From assembly GCA_949358305.1 (NCBI GenBank), contig OX442316.1, forward strand, positions 2,170,001 through 2,234,000: a stretch of 64,000 nucleotides of DNA. The letters run 5' to 3'. The notes under the pieces are model-generated. The model searched no databases, was not told where the DNA came from, and saw only the letters and a list, made by a program, of their open reading frames with translations. Shown in pieces: positions 33,301-41,566 of the stretch. The stretch is from Strigamia acuminata. Lineage: Eukaryota > Arthropoda > Chilopoda > Geophilomorpha > Linotaeniidae. Position 1 is the stretch's first letter. Every line of letters begins with the position of its first letter. Made by a program: the position numbers and the translations under genes.

Positions 33301-36300
33301 ATTAATATGGCTGGAGATGTTCCATTGATCGGTTGTATCTTCACCTGGACTCGGTTTCTCACTTCCATCTTGGGATGCTGACCAAAAGTGGCGAGGTTTA
33401 TTTTTTCTGTGCCCAATTTCTTCAATTTCAATCTCTGGGCCACGTCGGCGCGAATAAATGTGCGTTGCGCTCCGCCGTCTATGTAGCAGACACCCTTGGT
33501 TTGCAGCTTCTCTCCGCTCAAATTCGCCATTTGGATCATCAAAAATTCGACAGCTGGTCGGTTTACGCTGACAACTGCATTTTGTTTAATTTCAGTCACC
33601 TCAATTTGTCTGTCGGAATTCGATTCGTTGTTTGCTGTCGATTTCGGCTTGGTGCACAAATACGTGTGGTGCTGTCCCTCGCATCGAAAGCACTTCATTG
33701 ACGTGCGGCATTCCTTGGTCGGGTGCGGTGTTCGTCCGAGACACCGGAAACAAACGTTTTTTGTTTTTAGTTTTGCCATTCGCTCCTCGGCGTTGAGTGG
33801 GCAGACTTTTCGATCATGGCTCTTCGATTCGCAAAATTGGCAGGTATTGACTGCAATCGACATCATCGACGCGGAGCTTTCTTGAACTCTTTTGTCTCTC
33901 TTGTCGAATCGCCTCTTTTCCTTCTTGAAACTCGGGGCGTCGGGAGTCACGTTCGATTTTTGATGTGATGCAGTCTGTTTTGATTGGTTCGCCATCATCT
34001 CGTATTGTGCTTCTTTCGTCACGAAATCGTGCAGCCAATTCATGAGGCGGGGGACCGATCGTTCTGCAGCGTTCTCTCGATCATACTCTCGCATCAGCGT
34101 ACGTGGGATTGCTGTGGCCAGTGTGGGAAACAGCGTCCTTTGATACTCCTCGAGGCCCACGTCGATGTTGCTCAAATTCTCGATGTTTATCTCGACGTGA
34201 CGGTGCAAACGCTGCAGTCCAGCATGATCCTTTTCGTCTTTTACTGCAGGTAAAACGGATAAATTATTTATAAATCGATTTTCAAGCAAAAGTTTATCGC
34301 CATATTTCTTTTTTAGGCAATCAACTGCGACCAGGTAATTTGGTACAGTAATTTCTAACGCTTTGATGTCATTCAAAGCGTCCCCGTGCAGATACGTGCG
34401 CAGGTGAAGCAATTTATTTATATTGTCCAACTGTGTATCGTCTCCATACTGCACGCTAAATGTTCTCCAGAACCCACTCCAATCTTCTGGCCGCCTACCG
34501 TCAAATTTTGGCACTTCCAACGGTTTTTGTTTTATAGAATTGTTAATTGTTGGATTCAATGGTAGCGGTAAATTTTAAGCCACAGCGGGCTGAACTGGAT
34601 AATTCCGAGCAGTGTACGTCATAATGGCGGCTCTAGTTGATGCAGCGCGGTCCTCTATGGCGTCGATCGCGTTGCTCACCTCGTCCACCTCAAGGTCACT
34701 TTTTGCCAAGTCCATGGCCAAATCACTGGCTTTTGTAACGCGGAGCATTTTCCCCGCCAGTTGATCTGTCCAGATGCTGAGCACGTCTTTGGTCACCACC
34801 GGCACGCCAGCAAAGGCAGTTGTAATGGCGGCCATTAATGTCTCTGCAGCCTGGATGGCTGTGGTCAAGGCCCTTCTCTTCAATTCAAATTTCGGAGGCA
34901 TTTTTTTACTTGCAGTTTGGGGTACTCCCGGGTTTCGGCACCAAAATGTAGATTCCAATCGCTTTTAGTTGGTCTTCTTAAAGTCTCTGGCTTCTTTGTA
35001 ATTTAAGTGTATGTTTTGGAAATAAATCTGCAGCTTGCTTCCACCATGAATTTTGTACACTCACTGGGGTTAAACTTTATTGTCTTCAAAAAGATATATA
35101 CAAAAATGCTCCAATTGGAGCACCACTAATCTGATAATTGGCTTCAGCTGCATTCCTAGAAGGAGAGCTGAAGCCAGGTCATGTGACAATAATCTAACCC
35201 TCTTTAAATAAAAGGTTAATGACACTAAATATAAAAGATAAACATGTTAAAATTGAATATAAAATATTAAATTGAGTTTTACAGAATAACAAAACAATGG
35301 AACATTAAAGGGAGTATATAAAATCAAATAAATGACATTAAAACACTAGAATAATTGGATAAACCATACAACACTAAATGCAAGGTTAACAAATATAAAT
35401 GAAATATAAATGAACAAATGACACTGAATATTACATCAAAACAAATAAAAATACACAATGTTAAATGTAGAATCAAAGGAAATAAAAATACAAAAATAAC
35501 AAATAAAATCAACACATTAAATGGAATGTGAACCTGGAGTAAAACGCCAGTTTTCACAACCAGAAAACAACTCCAGAAAAAATAGTTCTGGATTAGTGCT
35601 CCAGAACTATTTTCCTGGAGTTGTTGCTCAGCAACCAGTTGTTTACCATATCCCTACACACAGCCTTTTCACTCAAAATGTCTACTAGAGCCCAAAAAGA
35701 GTACAGATTTGGGATAATTACCATGGTTAATCAGCTGACCATGGAGATTTAAAAATTTAGGCAATTATTAAGCTCACTTTAGACATCATTTGGCCACAAT
35801 TTGGCCAATATCTAAAATGACTTATTCATGTGGTTCCCTTGTAAATTTGATTTAACAATAGTGTAAGCATTACACAATTTGCACTTCTTTTTACTTTTTT
35901 TTTTTATTCGACTAATCAGTCAACAGCAGGCTAATCCTAGCATTCGCTTGTTGGTTCACTAAACTATGACTATGTAAACTTGGTAAATATTAATGGCCTA
36001 CTGCTATTACTACTTAATAAGGTTTGATATCGACTGTTGGTGCACCGCGTACGGAATTACGCCGCTTTACCATATCCGCAATGCGCAACCTTGGAATCGG
36101 TAAAGCGAGTTTAGAACCCAAAATTCAGGTCAATAGTCAATCATTTCGTGTGAACGAGATTAAGGAATATAAAATGAATCGACTTTCAGGATGAAATCGA
36201 TTGTGTGATTGAAGAAATAAAAAAAATAAAAGGAAAACCAACAGACCTACACCAATTGCTAAGACAAGGGGTGACCAGTATAATTTTCGTAATCATGTTT

Positions 36301-39300
36301 GGAAAAAGACTGGAACACAGCGACAAGACTTTTAAGCATATGATGGAACTATCCGAGGCATTAGTTACAGCTGTTGGAATCAATCAGTGGGCTCGATTTC
36401 TGCCAGAATTTCTCATCAAACTCTTTGGAATTTCACACCCCAAGTGATTTAAAACTCATTAATTAGCCATACAAACATAACTTTTATCATCATTTGCAAG
36501 TATTCTTTTCATCTGATAACATTTCTTAACAGAGAATTAAGCGACCAGCTCTACAAGCTACTTTTGGCTCAAGTGACAGAATGTTATGAAAGTCAGAAGG
36601 ATCAAAGAAGTGAAGAAAGTTTTCTTAATACTTGGAGAACTGAAGCTGCACCGCAAAATTCAACCTACACGCGTAAGCATAATCATTTTCAAATTTACCA
36701 TACGGGGAATTAGAGATGAGAAGAAGTATTTACTGTGCAATTACCGTATATCTTTGAATTCTCCGCGGGCCTCTAATAGCGCGCGAACCGTGAATTGCGC
36801 GCGGGTGTGCCAAAAAAGGATGACAAATAAAACGTTTTGCATACGTTTCGGCAGAAAATGAAACGTAATTATCGAAACGAATGCAAAACGTTCCATTTGT
36901 CAGACTTTTTTGGTGTTTTTCGTCGCAGATGCCTTCAAAAAACCAAGCATCGACTAATTGGCCGATGCTGGGTTTAAGTAGTCCGCGGGCCTCTAATAAC
37001 GCGCGGGTAAAAAATTTTAAATAGCGCACGGGCGCACTATTTACAGATATACGGTACATAACTTGCGCATGCTCAGAATGCTCAGTGATCAAAGATTTGT
37101 GTCCACTGTTTAATTTCTACTTTTCAGCGAAGAAATTATCACAAGTTCTGGTTGAGTTGTTTATTGGTGGATCCGATACAACGAGTATAACATTAGAATG
37201 GGCTATTCTGTATTTAATTACATATCCTGAGGTCCAAAGAAAACTGCAACAGGAGATTGACAATGTGATAGGAAGAGAGAGAACTCCGTCCATGGCTGAT
37301 CAAAAACTGATGCCTTACACTGAAGCCACCATCATGGAAATTAGCAGGATTTCTTCAATTGTACCTTTATCACTTCCACATTAGTTAGTTATAAAAAAGA
37401 AAACATTCTCAATTAAAAGCATTTACATTCATTTTCCTTTCAGTACAACCGAAGATACGACACTGGAAGGTTATTTCATTCCAAAGGACACAACAGTGTT
37501 AGCCAACCTCTGGGCTACACATAAAAATCCAGAGACATTTCCCGAACCCGAATGTTTTAAACCAGAACGATTTCTAACAGAAGACAATGAGATAAAACGT
37601 GTTGAGGAATTGAATCCCTTTTCAATGGGTATGTACCAAACACAAATGATTTATCCAGTTTTAATTCAAACCGAGCACACCATAATAAATTTTGAACCCG
37701 CTCCCCCCCCCCCCATCCCCCCACACCAAAACGACTAAAATTGCAACTATACTCTAACCAAATACAAGTTGGTCCTTTCTCCCATTGAGCGAGCCATTTC
37801 TCTTGTGTAGTGATACAAAAAATAGACCAAACCACCAGAATTGCACTTAATGAACAGACATTGTAATTGAAAAAAAAACTCAAAATTTGTTTGCTTTCCT
37901 GACAAAGCAACCAATAAACTAAACAAACATGTATGATGAATTAAAAACAGCATAAAACTTAATTTCATGAATGGAAAAAACATTTTGTTATAAAATACAA
38001 ATAAAATTTTATCATTTTAATCATTAGAATAATCCAAAAAATGAAAAAAGATACTTTTCCTCGTGGCTGTAGAGTAGGAGTAATGAGACTCGCCCAATGG
38101 GAGAAAGGACAACTTGTAGTTGGTTAGAGTATAAAGGCAAATTACATTCCTAGAAGCCCCCCCCCCCCCAAACAAAACACAAAAAGTATCTTCACCGCCA
38201 TGTGCAGTAACCCACTTAATCATTAACTCTATATATGCCTGGCAGTGGCAAATATAACAAGCGACTAGGAAAAAGGCCGGTACCACGACCCATCGCACAC
38301 CCGAATCAGGGCAAGTCCATCAAACCCATATTAATTTCTCATAGGGGCAAACCCATTCTATACTCTGGCCACAGTATAGAGAAGAGACAGTAGGGCAATG
38401 TGTGTTAATCACTGGCCTGTAGTTGGATCTGCACATGCATATAACGCCCCCTGGTGGCTATGGTCTATAAACCTCAAGCTTTGTATTGTGCACATGCAGT
38501 ATTTTTATTTTGTGCTTCCAAAAAACATAATAAAAACATTATTTGCAACTTATAATGAAAGTGAAAGGTGGGAAATTGTGTGGAGCACTTAATTGCACTA
38601 ATAATTCAATAGGAAATCCATTGTTATCAGTTTTTAGATTTTCTAAAAATCCAGACAGGCAATATTATCCAAAATTTGTTCAAACTAAACTAAAGTTTTA
38701 TACGTATACAGGGTGTTTCGTTTAAGATGCCCAGTCAATTTCCAGAATAAATATATGCTTTTTTTTAAAAACCAAGCAGACTAGCCTATAGCAAAGTAGG
38801 GATGACGAATCCAATGGTGTAATCAAATTTCATGCCAGGCATGCAACAATGCACTTTTCATTTGCTAACTCATTAGCTGGTCGAGATAGAGCAAAATTTC
38901 CAATTACAAAGTTGTAGAGCATCATCAAATTAGTACTATCCAACTTATCTTAGTCACCTTAAGTTAACTGTTTTTTTTTTAAAGAAAAGGAAAACAAATC
39001 AGCAAATTGAAATTTTTTATTCTTAGAAAATAAAATAATTAGGCATTAAAAAAATACAGTTGTTTTTCTTGTTTACTTGCATAATAATGCAAATTTGAAT
39101 ACATTTATTGAAGAAATTCAGTACTTTTGCAGTAAAAATTTAATTTTTTCCACAATGGCTGGCTTTATGTCAGCTGATTTGTTTTGATTTTAAAATGAAA
39201 AATTTAACTTAAGGTGACTAAGATAAGTTGGATAGTACTAATTTGATGGTGCTCTACAACTTTGTAATTGGAAATTACAAAATACATGTTGAGTGCTTTC

Positions 39301-39829
39301 CAGACAATGCAACCGATAAGAAAATTCAAAAACTGATTGCTTCCACAAAGCAAGCAATAAAGTCAACAAACTGAACAAATATGTATTTAGAAATAAGAAC
39401 AGCATGAAACAGTATTTTATAATTTGAAAAAACTTTTCATTATAGAAAAGAAATAAACTTACATCAAACTTACATCAAACAAATTAAAAACAAAACAAAA
39501 CTACCTTTCCTGGTAGAAGTACACGGTCCACAGTTAGGAGTAATCAGGCTGGGCCAATGGGAAAGAACGCCGCAACCTTATACTTGGCCAGAGTCTACAG
39601 ATCAGAACATCCTTAACATTAGAACTGAACATAATGTGTTTATCTTTACTCTTTAGGTAAGCGGCAATGCCCTGGTGAGGCATTGGCTCGAATGCAATTA
39701 TTTCTGTTTCTCACGTCGCTTTGTCAACACTTCACATTCACCAAGGATGATGATGATGTCATATTAGATTCTGCTTTTGCAATCGTCCTGGAACCAAAGC
39801 GTCAAAAAATAAATGCTATTGAACGTTAA
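21329..39829 (+). CDS. Cytochrome P450, CYP2-clan type, tandem copy 3 (8 exons, 14-kb intron 2)
   Basis: Exons: 21329-21534, 21717-21853, 36022-36128, 36190-36443, 36533-36672, 37128-37383, 37444-37628, 39657-39829. They total 1458 nt and join in frame to 485 residues; one extra Asp codon in the last exon accounts for the difference from copies 1 and 2. Motifs: N-terminal anchor, PPGP hinge, I-helix GGSDTT, ExxR (EISR), KPERF, heme loop [11 protein letters not shown]. The C-helix Trp is again Arg. Intron 2 spans 21854-36021 and holds a minisatellite, a half-palindrome MITE, and the nested foldback/BEL/Copia insertion. All exon edges and reading frames are intact, so it may still be functional if the long intron is spliced. 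An alternative is that the retroelement poly(A) signals or splice sites now silence it. Confidence 0.88.
22230..22560. repeat. Minisatellite in P450-3 intron 2 (21-bp units)
   Basis: Unit AAAAAATGCTATTTTTGGGTC repeated about 13 times with few changes. It is located as in copy 2 (12245). A-run and T-run centres are about 10 bp apart. Long open frames on both strands here are repeat artefacts. Confidence 0.95.
22800..23425. mobile_element. Half copy of the tRNA-bearing foldback element, split by a TATACTCT MITE
   Basis: 22840-22940 and 23338-23425 match the right arm of the foldback element (24590-24770), including CAGGATTTGAACCTGTGTGG, a B-box on the - strand. Between them, 22942-23337 is a TATACTCT-family MITE with about 35-bp inverted ends (TACTCTTTCCACATTCAAGAG and its mirror). 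The left arm of the foldback is missing here. Confidence 0.75.
23436..23685. repeat. 28-bp minisatellite
   Basis: Unit ATGATGAAATGACATCATTG plus AATCTCAA, about nine near-identical copies. Each unit contains the near-palindrome ATGACATCAT. There are no spacers between repeats, so it is not CRISPR-like. Confidence 0.95.
24418..24487 (+). other. tRNA-Ser-like segment with A and B boxes (left arm)
   Basis: TGGTCCAGTAGTTAAGGC resembles the A-box/D-arm of serine tRNAs and GGTTCAAATCC is a perfect B-box consensus. The anticodon arm does not pair properly, so I do not call it a working tRNA gene. It could act as an internal Pol III promoter. Confidence 0.6.
24655..24724 (-). other. tRNA-Ser-like segment with A and B boxes (right arm)
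   Basis: Mirror copy of the previous feature on the - strand (GGATTTGAACC is the B-box complement; CCTTAACCACTGGACCACC the A-box complement). The two segments point toward each other across the palindrome centre near 24575. Confidence 0.6.
24785..25396 (-). repeat. BEL/Pao 3' LTR
   Basis: Direct repeat of 34947-35558. It is preceded on the coding strand by the purine tract GCGGGGGGAG (25397-25406). It holds many AATAAA-like words that could supply polyadenylation. Confidence 0.95.
25392..26638 (-). pseudogene. BEL/Pao integrase segment (C-terminal part of pol)
   Basis: The open frame shows a zinc-binding segment ([16 protein letters not shown]), then an integrase core with acidic residues in [17 protein letters not shown] and WERMVKTVK, and the DUF-type C-terminal region with [19 protein letters not shown]. 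It stops at the polypurine tract. The upstream side is cut by Copia at 26639-26643, within a codon of the same frame that resumes beyond 30884. Confidence 0.92.
25397..25406 (-). promoter_or_regulatory. BEL/Pao polypurine tract
   Basis: On the - strand GCGGGGGGAG directly abuts the 3' LTR start TGTGAAAAC. This is the expected primer site for plus-strand DNA synthesis. Confidence 0.8.
26644..27130 (+). repeat. Copia 5' LTR (487 bp)
   Basis: It begins TGTTGGTCTAAAGACCG and ends CTCCTCTGCTACA. It has a TATA-like CATATAAGCGGC near 26985. It is related in architecture to the LTR at 226-712. Confidence 0.93.
27132..27147 (+). promoter_or_regulatory. Copia primer-binding site for initiator Met tRNA
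   Basis: TGGTAGCAGAGGGTGG follows the LTR after one base. It is complementary at 15 of 16 positions to the 3' end of animal initiator methionine tRNA (…CCATCCTCTGCTACCA, from general knowledge). So priming uses the tRNA 3' end rather than an internal half-tRNA as in Drosophila copia. Confidence 0.85.
27148..28009 (+). other. Copia untranslated leader
   Basis: About 860 bp between primer site and gag. A 298-codon frame (27144-28040) crosses it but has no recognisable domain and overlaps the gag start out of frame, so I do not call it a gene. A packaging signal would be expected here, but none can be identified. Confidence 0.5.
28010..30612 (+). pseudogene. Copia gag-protease-integrase, 3'-truncated polyprotein
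   Basis: From ATG 28010 the frame shows Copia gag ([22 protein letters not shown]), a CCHC knuckle ([14 protein letters not shown]), the protease active site [15 protein letters not shown]-pre-integrase ([10 protein letters not shown]), and an integrase core with acidic residues in [18 protein letters not shown] and GTAERINRT. After about 30612 the frame runs into LTR sequence and stops at 30706. Reverse transcriptase and RNase H are missing. It is open up to that point, so proteins could still be made. Confidence 0.93.
30613..30879 (+). repeat. Copia 3' LTR, truncated to 267 bp
   Basis: Identical over its full length to the 3' part of the 5' LTR (26864-27130) by direct comparison. The deletion joint lies at AT/AGGTGTGTG, with at most a base or two of shared sequence. 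Confidence 0.95.
30885..31855 (-). pseudogene. BEL/Pao RNase H segment
   Basis: The open frame has RNase H features ([41 protein letters not shown]) and PADRLTRG. Its N-terminal side is in a different frame from the reverse transcriptase segment. The shift falls at a seven-T run near 31860-31866 (coding strand). This looks like a one-base indel in a homopolymer, though an assembly error is possible. The C-terminal side is cut by the Copia insertion. Confidence 0.9.
31815..34559 (-). pseudogene. BEL/Pao gag-protease-reverse transcriptase segment
   Basis: The 914-codon frame starts inside gag ([17 protein letters not shown]) and has zinc knuckles ([27 protein letters not shown]). An aspartic protease follows ([12 protein letters not shown]), then a reverse transcriptase with LRIVFDAS and the LYMDDLIS active site. 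It ends at a frameshift just past KDFF. Upstream it is separated from the gag N-terminus by one in-frame TAA (34575-34577). Confidence 0.93.
34575..34901 (-). pseudogene. BEL/Pao gag N-terminus, ended by an in-frame stop
   Basis: From ATG 34899-34901 the frame gives [20 protein letters not shown] and onward for about 108 codons, then TAA. The next codons continue in the same frame into the gag body, so a single substitution probably created the stop. Readthrough is possible but not supported by any visible signal. Confidence 0.8.
34926..34943 (-). promoter_or_regulatory. BEL/Pao primer-binding site for tRNA-Phe
   Basis: On the - strand TGGTGCCGAAACCCGGGA lies three bases inside the 5' LTR. 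It is an exact 18-base complement of the 3' end of animal tRNA-Phe (TCCCGGGTTTCGGCACCA, from general knowledge). Confidence 0.85.
34947..35558 (-). repeat. BEL/Pao 5' LTR
   Basis: 612 bp, near identical to 24785-25396. It would carry the element's promoter. Differences seen include A/G near 35065, T/A near 35113, T/C near 35289 and G/T near 35521. Confidence 0.95.
36744..37054. mobile_element. MITE in P450-3 intron 5 (TA target)
   Basis: The ends CCGTATATCT and AGATATACGG are inverted, flanked by TA. Copies 1 and 2 show the empty site CAATTACA(A/T)AACTAGCGC. The interior has two copies of GTCCGCGGGCCTCTAATA-like sequence and an inverted ACGTTTTGCAT block. No transposase is present. Confidence 0.85.
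37750..38131. mobile_element. TATACTCT-family MITE in P450-3 intron 7
   Basis: TACTCTAACCAAATACAAG at left and CTTGTAGTTGGTTAGAGTA at right, TA-flanked. It is the same insertion as 15453-16397 of copy 2 but without the inner element. Confidence 0.9.
38357..39597. mobile_element. Composite insert: THAP fragment, mariner-type inverted repeat, TATACTCT-type end
   Basis: It begins TATACTCTGGCCACAGTATA and ends TTATACTTGGCCAGAGTCTA. Inside, 38709 starts TACAGGGTGTTTCG (mariner-type end). The block CTACAACTTTGTAATTGG / TTAGTACTATCCAACTTATC is inverted between about 38900-38975 and 39200-39275. The right third (39280-39597) is the usual family tail. This is layered insertion debris within intron 7. 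Confidence 0.55.
38555..38725 (+). pseudogene. THAP-type zinc-finger fragment
   Basis: The frame from ATG 38555 begins [18 protein letters not shown] and reads [11 protein letters not shown] further on. This matches the start of a THAP domain (CxxxxC, NN, FRF-x-P-like). The second half with the C and H ligands and AVPTIF box is missing, and the frame runs into the mariner-type end at 38709. THAP domains occur in P-element-like transposases and host regulators. Here it is a fragment. Confidence 0.6.
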
Positions 39830-39954
39830 CTAAACTTCTTTGTGATATGAATGAAAATGTTGGAATTAATAAAATTTGACCGGGATGGCCTTCAAATAAA
39901 AGAATGCACTTTGCTAATTTTTGTCTTAACAACTCATCAATTAGAATCTGTGAA

Positions 39955-40245
39955 ATCTATGAAAATCTAAAGAAATTCACTCAAATCTATAAAATCTACA
40001 CACAAATCTATAAAATCGTCACACAAATCTATAAAATCGTCACAAATCTATAAAATCGTCACACAAATCTACAAAATCTTCACACAAATCTATAAAATCT
40101 TCACAAAAAGCCATGAAAATCTACGGGCAGCCATGAAAATCTACGGGCAGGCATGAAAATCTGAGAAAAAGAAGACAAATCTGTGAAAAACATAAGTCAC
40201 ATGAATGAATCTATGAAATCCCACACAAATGAGCTACAGTAAAAA
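39955..40245. repeat. AATCTATAAAATC minisatellite downstream of P450-3
   Basis: Degenerate units of about 20 bp (CACAAATCTATAAAATCTTCA). The same array follows copy 2 at 18085-18360, including the tail GAAAAACATAAGTCACATGAAT. Confidence 0.85.
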
Positions 40246-41371
40246 AGCAGAAAATCTTAAACCAAGCTACCACGTATTGGTAATGCAATAGCACGCGGAC
40301 ACAGTTTTACAATCTATTGACACTGTCAGAAAGATAAATAAATTAACACACTCACGGTTTGTAGGTCTCGGGAACACTTCAATGCACTACAGGCATAAAT
40401 TATTAAATACACATCACTAAACTCACTGGAATCACGAGCAGGAACATTGTATTGATGGTCTCCAGTGTTCCAGCGGCGCTAACTGCATCGATGTATGTCG
40501 AGGTTTTATCAGTTCCTAGGGTTAGCGAAACAGTTAAAATCTATCTACACGCAGACTGTTATAGTGACGTCATTCAAACTGTTGTCATTTCCGTTCCAGA
40601 TTTCGATGCAGCCTGGTTAAAAATGTATATGCAGTCACTGCAAATGGATATGGTGCTTTTTTGGTGAATCTTTTTGGTGAAAACACCAATAAAAAAAATG
40701 ATTTTTGTAGATAACAGTGATTCGTTGAAAAACTGATGATTTGCTTGTAAAAATCTGTCATTTTCCAAGAAAATCAATGTTTTTTTGAAAATCAGCCGGG
40801 CCCGAATAAGTGCTGGGTTAAAATAGACGCCATGGGGATCAAGTCCAAAAACTAAATAAGCGCCTGGGACGTAATTTGAAGCTTTACGATAAATAAAACA
40901 AGCAGAAATTGACATGATCTAATTAGTAAACATAAAATTATACTGTAAATAGCAACTAAAGGTAAAATATAAAAAATTGATGCTTAAAATGCATGTATGA
41001 TGCTAACCAATGGGACTGGAATAAATGTTGTGATCGTTTTGAGGTCATTGAGAATCTTACAGAAATAGAGATGAAGAGGACCAGAGTCAATTTACAAATT
41101 TGTAAGCCATCATTTATTTTGATCAACTATTTCATTTTTTGAAGCCAAAATGACTAAAAAATTTGTTTCGATCAAAAAATGTTTGACTTATGTTTACACA
41201 GATTTCTGTGTTTTGTAATTCTGATCATCGGGCATTCTCGATCTATCTGAAAAATAAAACATTGCGATATAATGCCAAAAGCCACAAAAATGTCCATCAG
41301 GCAATAGGTACCTGCAACTTTGTAGCCTATTCGTATTCAAGATGGAAAGAGGCTATACTGTGACTGGTATG
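40246..41371. other. Intergenic stretch, no gene recognised
   Basis: Contains short ORFs only. About 40790-40870 (CCCGAATAAG…GGGTTAAAATAGACGCC) is related to 51005-51115 in the PI4KB intron, so it is a dispersed repeat. Nothing else can be named. Confidence 0.5.
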
Positions 41372-41445
41372 GTCTTCGCCATGGCGGCCTGGGAACCGGT
41401 TACAATGGGGTAGGACGCATGCTCACGTAAATAAGACAAGGAACT
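41372..41445. repeat. LTR fragment related to the solo LTR at 18727
   Basis: CTGTGACTGGTATGGTCTTCG and GGTAGGACGCATGCTCACGT match the start of the 18727 LTR and the end of the inverted copy at 45410-45484. It lies in what should be the 3' flank of the M13 gene. Confidence 0.65.
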
Positions 41446-41566
41446 CCAGACTGACATATAATATTGAACTTAAAACTATATATTTTTATTTTGTGTTCAA
41501 CCTCTTGATGTGCACAACTAATTATCGTTGAAAACATTACAATGGATGGCAAGTGGTAACAACAAT

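Larger units (their letters stand above)
24785..35558 (-). mobile_element. BEL/Pao LTR retrotransposon (TSD ACCAG), interrupted by Copia
   Basis: 612-bp LTRs lie at 24785-25396 (3') and 34947-35558 (5'). They begin TGTGAAAAC on the coding strand and are over 99% alike (I count about four differences). ACCAG flanks both ends (24780-24784 and 35559-35563). Without the Copia insertion it is about 6.5 kb. The gag-pol frame carries an in-frame stop, a frameshift and the Copia insertion, so it is dead as an autonomous element, although its near-identical LTRs point to recent arrival. Confidence 0.96.
24079..35841. mobile_element. Palindromic foldback element (Harbinger-like, TSD TAA), interrupted by BEL/Pao
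   Basis: Outer parts 24079-24784 and 35564-35841 (984 bp together) form one near-perfect palindrome with arms of about 490 bp. The ends are CAAGGAAACCACATGAATAA and its mirror, flanked by TAA (24076-24078 and 35842-35844). The empty site in copy 2 reads GACTAAATTT (near 13060). The 3-bp TAA duplication suggests PIF/Harbinger. No transposase is seen. Each arm carries a tRNA-like segment. Confidence 0.85.
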
